Below, piece after piece: positions 1 through 5,327 of a stretch of DNA of 9,504 bases. This DNA is from Flavobacterium sp. Its GTDB lineage: Bacteria; Bacteroidota; Bacteroidia; Flavobacteriales; Flavobacteriaceae. The translations under genes and the position numbers were made by a program. How positions within the stretch are numbered: the stretch's first letter is position 1; every line of letters starts with the position of its first letter. The notes beneath the pieces are model-generated. The model made no database searches. It was not told where the DNA came from and worked only from the letters and a program-made list of their open reading frames with translations. The stretch spans positions 1-9,504 of the forward strand of contig NZ_JASLCE010000127.1 of the NCBI RefSeq assembly GCF_030146175.1, written 5' to 3'.

Positions 1-47
1 CCTCGTTTACACCGAGGGGGTCGGGGGTTCGAACCCCTCATCGCCCA
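1..47 (+). tRNA. tRNA-Val (anticodon UAC), 3' part; 5' end outside the window
   Basis: The window opens inside a tRNA gene at the anticodon stem. The stem CCTCG (1-5) pairs with CGAGG (13-17) around the 7-base loop TTTACAC, placing anticodon TAC at 8-10, which reads GUA valine codons. A 5-base variable loop (18-22) follows, then a T arm with stem 23-27/35-39 and the canonical TTCGAAC loop, then acceptor strand ATCGCCC (40-46) and discriminator A47. The next bases are CAA, so the CCA tail is not encoded and must be added after transcription, as is common in Bacteroidota. The acceptor strand implies a 5' end of GGGCGAT, typical of valine tRNAs. The D arm and 5' acceptor strand lie upstream of the window. 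Confidence 0.95.
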
Positions 48-55
48 CAAATTTT

Positions 56-90
56 AAAACTCCAACATTTTTGTTGGAGTTTTTTATTTT
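56..90 (+). terminator. Rho-independent terminator of the tRNA-Val transcript
   Basis: A perfect inverted repeat, AACTCCAACA (58-67) against TGTTGGAGTT (72-81), has a TTTT loop and is followed by a T-rich run (80-90). Flanking A and T bases can extend the stem by two more pairs. It starts about 10 bases after the tRNA end and should end the tRNA transcript before the operon at 257. Confidence 0.9.
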
Positions 91-93
91 ATA

Positions 94-171
94 CTCGATG
101 CGTTAGCGAAGCTGGTTCAGCGCATTCCGATGTCATTGGGAGTAGAGAATCCCTCTTTCTCCGCCACTTTG
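94..171 (+). repeat. tRNA-like mosaic element (D-arm-like part plus tRNA-Ser-like 3' end)
   Basis: Positions 104-125 closely resemble a tRNA D arm (TAGC..AGCTGGTTCAG.GCAT), and positions 147-166 (GAATCCCTCTTTCTCCGCCA) look like the T-arm/acceptor 3' end of a serine tRNA including CCA. No anticodon arm or matching 5' acceptor strand (GGAGAAA) is present, so this is not a functional tRNA. Local pairing is possible: ATGCG 98-102 with CGCAT 121-125, CCGATG 127-132 with CATTGG 134-139 (one G-U), or GGGA 138-141 with TCCC 150-153. It may be a decayed tRNA cluster member, a tRNA-derived dispersed repeat, or a scar of recombination next to tRNA-Val. The resemblance is by eye. Confidence 0.4.
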
Positions 172-217
172 AAAAAACAAAAATCCCGTCAAAGGAATTA
201 TTGCATGCCGACAGCAC

Positions 218-225
218 TAATTTTG
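218..225 (+). promoter_or_regulatory. Putative Bacteroidota -7 promoter box for the Ubl-DUF4132-E1 operon
   Basis: TAATTTTG matches the Bacteroidota -7 consensus TAnnTTTG and lies 31 bases before the ATG at 257. The only TTG upstream within reach is at 201-203, with a 14-base spacer, which is shorter than usual, so the -33 part is weak. Transcription would start near 232, giving a short A-rich leader. No Shine-Dalgarno sequence precedes the start codon at 257. Confidence 0.45.
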
Positions 226-256
226 TATTTTAGCAAATAACAAAAAAACACCTCCT

Positions 257-646
257 ATGAAAGTTCTGATTAAAGATGAACTGTTAAGTGGCAAATCGGT
301 TTATGAAACAGAAATTGATTTTGCTACTGATATAGTAACAGTTCAGGATATTATCTCCCATAGAGTTACAAAAGAAGTCGAGGATTACAATAACCGGCTT
401 CCGGAATATTTTAACGGTTTAGTCGAACCTGGAGAAGCAGAGAAAACCCTTAATGGATATAAACTCAAAGCTAAAAAACTCATTGACGCCGAAAAACAAG
501 TGTATATCGCATTGGATGCCTTTCAGAAAAACGGTTTCTTTGTTTTGATTGATCAGTTACAGGCGGAAACACTTACGCAACAAATACATCTTAAACCGGA
601 CACGACAATTTCATTTGTTAAACTAACACCTTTAATCGGAGGATAG
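257..646 (+). CDS. Ubiquitin-like beta-grasp protein with C-terminal Gly-Gly
   Basis: This 129-residue protein starts MKVLIKD, parallel to the first strand of ubiquitin (MQIFVKT). A second strand (about 14-22) and a helix (about 27-45) follow. A mostly helical insertion of about 45 residues (46-90) is absent from ubiquitin. Strand GFFVLI (93-98), a loop with TLTQQIHLK (105-113), and a last strand TTISFVKLTPLIGG (116-129) then align well with the ubiquitin tail (..TL..YNI...STLHLVLRLRGG). The Gly-Gly is the true C-terminus, so no processing protease is needed to expose it. From the family, an E1-like enzyme would adenylate this glycine. Such an enzyme is encoded in the same operon (3222-3935). 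Sulfur carriers (ThiS/MoaD) share the fold and tail, so conjugation versus sulfur transfer is open. The next gene starts 2 bases after the stop. The fold call is from sequence pattern alone. Confidence 0.8.
   Translation: MKVLIKDELLSGKSVYETEIDFATDIVTVQDIISHRVTKEVEDYNNRLPEYFNGLVEPGEAEKTLNGYKLKAKKLIDAEKQVYIALDAFQKNGFFVLIDQLQAETLTQQIHLKPDTTISFVKLTPLIGG
638..643 (+). promoter_or_regulatory. Shine-Dalgarno sequence formed by the Gly-Gly codons of the Ubl gene
   Basis: The last two codons of the Ubl gene, GGA GGA, form a near-ideal Shine-Dalgarno sequence 5 bases before the ATG at 649. The same six bases therefore encode the functional Gly-Gly tail and probably help load ribosomes on the DUF4132 gene. 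This stands out because the other starts in the window lack such a site. Confidence 0.6.
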
Positions 647-648
647 CC

Positions 649-3222
649 ATGGGAATATTCGATAAATTAAAGAATGTGATAAAAGGAAATGCTGTAAATC
701 CGGATTATGAAAAGTTTGATGGAATCATAAAAAGAACACACGAAGAGTACTCTGCAACGAATATTTATTTTTATAATGTCAAACTTAATACGTTACTGAT
801 TTATAAAGACGAAATTGTTAAATGGACCGATAGCGATAAACTGGAATTGGTGCTCTATTGTATTGACAGGATCAAAACCAATGCAACACAAAGATGGGGT
901 GGAGCCAACGACAAAAAATATGAAGAAAATCAACTGCGGTTTGCCTATATCGCACAAATTTTCAGATCAAAGTTAGCTATTAGTACCACCGATTTGTGTC
1001 GGGTTATTACAGCTATTTATCAGGATGGACGGAAAAATGAATTTACCTTTCAGGATTGGTATCTTACCTATTTTATAAATCAGTTTGAAAAGCAACATAA
1101 AGACAAACCGCTGGATCCGATAGCGAAAAATGCACTTGAACTTCTGAAACAAGAAGTGGAAAAAAATTCAGCTTCCTATCTTGCTAAGGAAAATGCCAAA
1201 CTGGTTGAAAAAATAGAAAACCTGCTTTTTGAACAAACGGCTGAAAATAGCATAAAGCCCGTTTTATTTTTGGGAAAAGATAATTTTGAATCTGCCGCCA
1301 ATGCTGTGATTGCAAGTCGACCGGAAAAGGAAAAGCCCTTCTGGTACGAGTTGATTGCTAAAGCTCAAAAAGCGACAGGCTCAAAACCGAGCAAAAAATA
1401 TATTGATGAAGCAAAGGCTGTGATTACGGCTTTAGGAACCGATGCCTTTAAAAAAACGGTATACGAACTTTTTACTATTGTTAGCAATCTTAAAGAAACG
1501 GTCATTGAGCATAAACAGCAATATGGTAATCAGGAATATGTGTATGCGGAAATAGAATTTCTTAGTCAGTTGAATACGGAGGCACTCAAAGGTTTTGTCT
1601 GGATGTGTTCCATATTTCATGATCAGCAAACCATACAAGCCATTAGTAAAATGGCCGATCGTTGCTTTAGAAAGATTCCACAAAAAGGACAGGCCTCTAC
1701 AGCTGTTGGGAATGCTTGTTTGTATACACTGGCCAATTCAAAAGGATTGGATGGTATTAGTCAATTATCAAGGTTGCGCTTAAAAATTAAGCAGAACAGT
1801 ACCTTAAAAATCATTGAAAACTATATTATTGAAGCAGCCAACAAATTGGGAGTTACCATGCATGAGATCGAAGATCTTGCGGTTGATGATTACAAGTTAC
1901 AGAATGGCGTGCGAAAATGGAATATCGACAGTTTTACAGCCGTGTTGGAGATTACGCGTATTGGAAAATCAAACCTGATCTGGCTAAAGGAAGATGGGAA
2001 AGAACAAAAAACGGTTCCGACGGTTATAAAGGAAAAACAGGCCGCGCAGCTTAAAAAGATAAAAGCACTTCAGAAGTTGGTTGATCAGACTACTTCAACT
2101 CAGCGTGACAGACTGGATCGAATGCTAAGAAGTAATCGCGTATTAGAGATGGCCTATTTTAAACAACATTATTTGAATCACGGATTGTTGAGTGTTGTCA
2201 CAGGGAGCCTTATTTTTAATTTTATAAATGAAAATGAAACAGTACAGGCAATTAAAATAGCAGAACGTTGGGTTACCAATACCGGTACAGAAGTGGAGAT
2301 TGATCAATATAGTAAAGTATCGTTTTGGCATCCGGCTTCCAGTACAACGACACAGGTAAAACTTTGGCGGGATTATTTGATGGAGCATAGGATTTTACAG
2401 CCCTTTAAACAAGCGTTCCGCGAGATTTACCTGCTTACGGAAGCCGAAGTTAATACGCGTACCTATAGTAACCGAATGGCTTCTCATATATTAAAGCAAC
2501 ATCAGTATGTTACGTTGGCTAAAGGCCGTAACTGGACAGCAAGGTTAATAGGAGCGTGGGATGGAGGCGATATGGATACCGCAGCGTTGGAACTACCGGA
2601 TTATAATTTAAGAGCGGAATATTGGGTTAATGCGTTGAATGCCGACAATGCGTTTAACGATACCGGTATCTGGAATTATGTTACGACCGATCAGATCCGT
2701 TTTATAGACACAACTACAAATGAACTGGTGGAGCTGATAAATGTACCCGCGATACCATTTTCGGAAACTTTACGGGATGTCGATCTTTTTGTAGGGGTAG
2801 CCAGTGTAGGTAATGATCCTACGTGGCAGGATTCAGGAGGATTGCCGGCTTATAGGGATTATTGGCAGTCCTATTCTTTTGGAGATTTGTCGGAAGTGGC
2901 AAAAAATAGAAAAGAAATATTGTCCGGTTTGATACCGCGTCTGAAAATTGCGAAGGTTACGACTATTGAAGATAAGTTTGTAGTGGTAAAAGGAAAACTG
3001 CGAACCTATAAGATACATATCGGAAGTACCAACATCCTGATGGAACCTAATGATCAATATTTGTGTATCGTACCGGACAGGAGTAAAAAAGATGCTACGG
3101 AGAATGTTTATTTACCTTTCGAAGGAGATAATGGACTTTCGGTAATACTATCCAAAGCCTTTTTACTTGCCGCGGATGATACAATTACAGATAGAACTAT
3201 TACCTCGCAAATTAATCGTTGA
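649..3222 (+). CDS. DUF4132 domain protein (MolR/YehI-like), partner in a Ubl-E1 operon
   Basis: This is a cytosolic protein of 857 residues with no signal peptide or membrane segment. The N-terminal ~390 residues are helix-rich and lack the WGR domain found in some MolR-type relatives. The C-terminal half carries DUF4132 landmarks: LGVTMHEIEDLAVDDY (400-415), SNRVLEMAYFKQHYLNHGLL (495-514), SFWHPAS (558-564), LQPFKQAFREIY (583-594), the acidic-basic motif SETLRDVDLFVGV (705-717), and SKAFLLAADDTITD (835-848). The biochemical function of DUF4132 is not established. Homologues such as E. coli YehI/MolR sit near MoxR/vWA genes; here the neighbours are a ubiquitin-like protein and an E1-like enzyme, in a single transcription unit. 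It could be the target, an E2/E3-like factor, or the effector. Cysteines are at 71, 117, 320, 339, 357 and 806, three of them within 320-357. The ATG at 649 follows an in-register GGAGGA site. Family assignment is confident; role is inference. Confidence 0.88.
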   Translation: MGIFDKLKNVIKGNAVNPDYEKFDGIIKRTHEEYSATNIYFYNVKLNTLLIYKDEIVKWTDSDKLELVLYCIDRIKTNATQRWGGANDKKYEENQLRFAYIAQIFRSKLAISTTDLCRVITAIYQDGRKNEFTFQDWYLTYFINQFEKQHKDKPLDPIAKNALELLKQEVEKNSASYLAKENAKLVEKIENLLFEQTAENSIKPVLFLGKDNFESAANAVIASRPEKEKPFWYELIAKAQKATGSKPSKKYIDEAKAVITALGTDAFKKTVYELFTIVSNLKETVIEHKQQYGNQEYVYAEIEFLSQLNTEALKGFVWMCSIFHDQQTIQAISKMADRCFRKIPQKGQASTAVGNACLYTLANSKGLDGISQLSRLRLKIKQNSTLKIIENYIIEAANKLGVTMHEIEDLAVDDYKLQNGVRKWNIDSFTAVLEITRIGKSNLIWLKEDGKEQKTVPTVIKEKQAAQLKKIKALQKLVDQTTSTQRDRLDRMLRSNRVLEMAYFKQHYLNHGLLSVVTGSLIFNFINENETVQAIKIAERWVTNTGTEVEIDQYSKVSFWHPASSTTTQVKLWRDYLMEHRILQPFKQAFREIYLLTEAEVNTRTYSNRMASHILKQHQYVTLAKGRNWTARLIGAWDGGDMDTAALELPDYNLRAEYWVNALNADNAFNDTGIWNYVTTDQIRFIDTTTNELVELINVPAIPFSETLRDVDLFVGVASVGNDPTWQDSGGLPAYRDYWQSYSFGDLSEVAKNRKEILSGLIPRLKIAKVTTIEDKFVVVKGKLRTYKIHIGSTNILMEPNDQYLCIVPDRSKKDATENVYLPFEGDNGLSVILSKAFLLAADDTITDRTITSQINR

Positions 3223-3935
3223 TGTTACGGTATCTCCAACAAACGGCAGTAAATGAAATTGGTGTTTACGGACAGCATTTAATAACCGAGGCTAAAGTAT
3301 TGGTCGTAGGTGCTGGTGGACTCGGAGTGCCGGTGGCGACCTATCTTGCAGCAATGGGAATAGGGGAAATCGGAATTGCCGATTTTGATATTGTTCAGGA
3401 AACCAATTTACACCGACAGTTTGCCTACGTCCCAGAGGATATCGGTCGTTATAAAGCAGAGGTACTTTCGGATCGTCTTAGAGCACAAAACCCTACAATT
3501 AAGGTTACGAGTCATACCATCCGCTTGTCTACTGAAAATGCAGCTGAAATTATTGCAAACTATGATTTGGTTTGTGATTGTACCGATACTGTCGAGGCGC
3601 GATTGTTACTGGATCGCATGTGTTACGATGGGAATAAAAAACTGGTTTATGCCGCCGTTAAAGGTTGGGAAGGCTATGTTGCTATCTTACATGGTAAGGC
3701 AAAAATAAAATTGACCGATATTTTTAGCGAAGCCGAATTGTTATATGAATCCCAAAATACCTGTAGTATCGCCGGTGTTGTGAGTACGGTATGCGGTATT
3801 ATTGGTTCTCAGCAGGCCAGTGAAGCAATAAAGATTATATTGGATATAGAATCCAATCTGGATGGTAGTATTTTTTGTTATGACGGAAAAAGTAATGGAA
3901 TTAAAATTTTACGTCTTCACAAGCATGATATATAA
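3222..3935 (+). CDS. ThiF/MoeB-type E1-like ubiquitin-activating enzyme
   Basis: A 237-residue ThiF-family adenylating enzyme. From the ATG at 3222 it shows R3 in the RY start motif, the nucleotide-binding GAGGLG (30-35), DFD (54-56), NLHRQ (62-66, R65), K78, and DCTD (119-122), matching the MoeB ATP-site set R14/R73/K86/D130. NTCSIAGVVS (179-188) aligns with NCRTAGVVG of ThiF, making C181 the likely thioester/persulfide cysteine. The four zinc cysteines of ThiF and MoeB (a CxxC before the active site and another near the C-terminus) are missing, and the tail is short. It should adenylate the Gly-Gly of the Ubl at 257-646. The ATG overlaps the stop of the DUF4132 gene (TGATG), giving translational coupling. 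A TTG at 3219 in the same frame is the less likely start. No thiamine or molybdopterin gene is nearby. Confidence 0.92.
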   Translation: MLRYLQQTAVNEIGVYGQHLITEAKVLVVGAGGLGVPVATYLAAMGIGEIGIADFDIVQETNLHRQFAYVPEDIGRYKAEVLSDRLRAQNPTIKVTSHTIRLSTENAAEIIANYDLVCDCTDTVEARLLLDRMCYDGNKKLVYAAVKGWEGYVAILHGKAKIKLTDIFSEAELLYESQNTCSIAGVVSTVCGIIGSQQASEAIKIILDIESNLDGSIFCYDGKSNGIKILRLHKHDI

Positions 3936-3970
3936 AGCATTTAAAAAAGATTAAATCAGTGAACATAACA

Positions 3971-4010
3971 AAAAGAGGGCTGTCTCACTTTTGAGACAAC
4001 CCTCTTTTTT
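3971..4010. terminator. Strong bidirectional terminator between convergent genes
   Basis: AAAAGAGGG (3971-3979) and TGTCTCA (3981-3987) pair with TGAGACA (3992-3998) and CCCTCTTTT (4000-4008), with a single C/A mismatch and a 4-base loop. T's follow on the + strand and, read in reverse, the A-run before the hairpin gives a T tract on the minus strand. It ends the Ubl-DUF4132-E1 operon (stop at 3935) and probably also the minus-strand gene that ends at 4085. Confidence 0.9.
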
Positions 4011-4084
4011 ATGCCTTTTTTTTAAACTATTTTGAAAATACGGATTTACGATTTTGATTAAATTTTCAGATAAATTAAATACGT

Positions 4085-5110
4085 TTATTCTTTTGTATTT
4101 AAATATTCAATTTCCCGGAACGTCTGACTTTCTTTAAAGAGAACCTTGTTCCTAAAATTCTTGGTGTGCTTATACGTCCAATTATTATACTTATCATAGC
4201 GATAATCAACAGCCGTTTCAAATAAAACACTTCCGCTACTATTAAGTTCTGTAACTAAAATTGGATTTTCATTTTTATCGTAATCCCAGATTTTGGTCAT
4301 AGCATTATTCTTGAATTTAACCAAAAGATCCTTTTCATTGTATTCAAATATAAATTCTTCTGCAAAATTACCACTAAACGACTTTGTAGATTGGTGTCGA
4401 ACATAGACAATCTTCATCAGCTTATGATCACTATAATGGAAAATAGCTTCGTATAAAAGTTCCGATTTATTCTTTTGACTATAGGTTTTAGATTCTAAAA
4501 TCTGAAAGTTACTATTATAAATCACTATAGTTTTTGACTGTTCTTCACTATTGTTTCGAACATAAAATTTAAAAATCTGCCCATTTTCTTTGAAATGGTA
4601 CTTTGAATCGCTTTGATTTGTTTTTTTCCAGGTATTAATTTTACCATCAGGAAACTGAATTTCTTCAATCAAGTCAAATTCTAAAAAGCTATTATAAATA
4701 ATTTCGGTCTGAGATTCTTTTTCATTGTTGAAAAATTTTATAATCTTTAGTTTTTCGGGTACTTTCAAGCTCTCAGAAAACAATAAATCTTCCTGTTGAC
4801 CATTTGCCTCAATCAAAACCCGCTGCAATTCAAGATTTTTAAGGAAGGTATACGTTGTGTTTTTGGTTTCAAAAGGACCTGAACGAATTATAGCATCAAA
4901 ATAATAGACTTTTTCTTTTTCATATATTCGTTGGATAGAGGATTTTAAATCACCAAACAAAGCATAATCAATCCTGATTTTAGAATTAAACAAGTGAATA
5001 TGCTTTGCAGCATCATTTGCCTTAACATAATCGTTTTGCAAATAGCGCTCTGTATAGAAAAGTAGGTCTGAATTATTCAGTCCTTTAATGTCACAAATTG
5101 TTCCAGACAT
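4085..5110 (-). CDS. Hypothetical protein with YD/RHS-like beta repeats at the C-terminus
   Basis: This protein of 341 residues has no signal peptide, lipobox or membrane segment. The C-terminal third (about 254-335) has short strands and turns of the YD-repeat style found in many Bacteroidota proteins: FEYNEKDLLVKF, IWDYDKNENPILV, YRYDKYNNWTYK, and the closing REIEY. The middle (about 120-230) has similar alternating strands with degenerate repeats. The N-terminal 110 residues resemble nothing I recognise. The gene is visibly more A+T-rich, and richer in Lys, Asn and Phe, than its neighbours, suggesting recent acquisition or weak selection. It stands alone: convergent with the Ubl operon and separated by about 217 bases from the hydrolase gene upstream. 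No function is proposed. Confidence 0.75.
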   Translation of the reverse strand: MSGTICDIKGLNNSDLLFYTERYLQNDYVKANDAAKHIHLFNSKIRIDYALFGDLKSSIQRIYEKEKVYYFDAIIRSGPFETKNTTYTFLKNLELQRVLIEANGQQEDLLFSESLKVPEKLKIIKFFNNEKESQTEIIYNSFLEFDLIEEIQFPDGKINTWKKTNQSDSKYHFKENGQIFKFYVRNNSEEQSKTIVIYNSNFQILESKTYSQKNKSELLYEAIFHYSDHKLMKIVYVRHQSTKSFSGNFAEEFIFEYNEKDLLVKFKNNAMTKIWDYDKNENPILVTELNSSGSVLFETAVDYRYDKYNNWTYKHTKNFRNKVLFKESQTFREIEYLNTKE

Positions 5111-5129
5111 ACTTTTTTAGTACTAGTAT

Positions 5130-5161
5130 CAAATCTTTATAAAAAGCTAAAAGTAGCCAAA
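5130..5161 (-). promoter_or_regulatory. Putative promoter of the YD-like gene
   Basis: Read on the minus strand, AAGATTTG (5130-5137) differs from the TAnnTTTG -7 consensus at one position. TTG at 5158-5160 lies 20 bases upstream, a normal -33/-7 spacing. The box is about 20 bases before the ATG at 5110. It is a weak match and could be chance in such A+T-rich DNA. Confidence 0.3.
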
Positions 5162-5269
5162 TACACCGAATTTTTGATATTTTCCTTCAAAATAGCAATT
5201 GGGAAAATTGAAAATGCTTTGAATTGAGAATTGTCCGTTAACCAAAATCCCTAGATATTAGTAGATTCC

Positions 5270-5305
5270 AAAATAAAACGCCAACAGCAATGTTGGCGTT
5301 CTTTA
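5270..5305 (-). terminator. Rho-independent terminator of the alpha/beta hydrolase gene
   Basis: A perfect 10-bp stem, AACGCCAACA (5277-5286) with TGTTGGCGTT (5291-5300), closes a GCAA loop on the + strand (TTGC on the minus strand). On the minus strand the hairpin is followed by TTATTTT. It lies about 25 bases after the stop codon at 5328. Confidence 0.85.
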
Positions 5306-5327
5306 TTTTAAACGACACGAATACCGT

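Noticed and set aside
257..646. ThiS or MoaD sulfur carrier as the plain identity of the Ubl
   Set aside because: It is about 40-60 residues longer than ThiS or MoaD, has an internal helical insertion, and no thiamine or molybdopterin gene is nearby. A sulfur-carrier role is still possible, but not the default.
1595..1783. Short alternative-frame readings inside the DUF4132 gene on both strands (also 1432-1683, 2143-2388, 2833-3057)
   Set aside because: They lie wholly inside a gene with clear family motifs, have no start context of their own, and resemble no protein.
3376..3708. Alternative-frame reading inside the E1-like gene
   Set aside because: It overlaps the conserved E1 motifs in another frame and has no recognisable content.
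3222..3935. Annotation as housekeeping MoeB or ThiF with a gene symbol
   Set aside because: The zinc cysteine pairs are missing and the operon context is unrelated to cofactor synthesis, so no symbol is given.
56..5300. Related hairpins at 58-81 and 5277-5300 as a dispersed repeat (both CCAACA/TGTTGG)
   Set aside because: They differ in loop and outer pairs and each sits right after a gene end with a T tract; independent terminators explain them.
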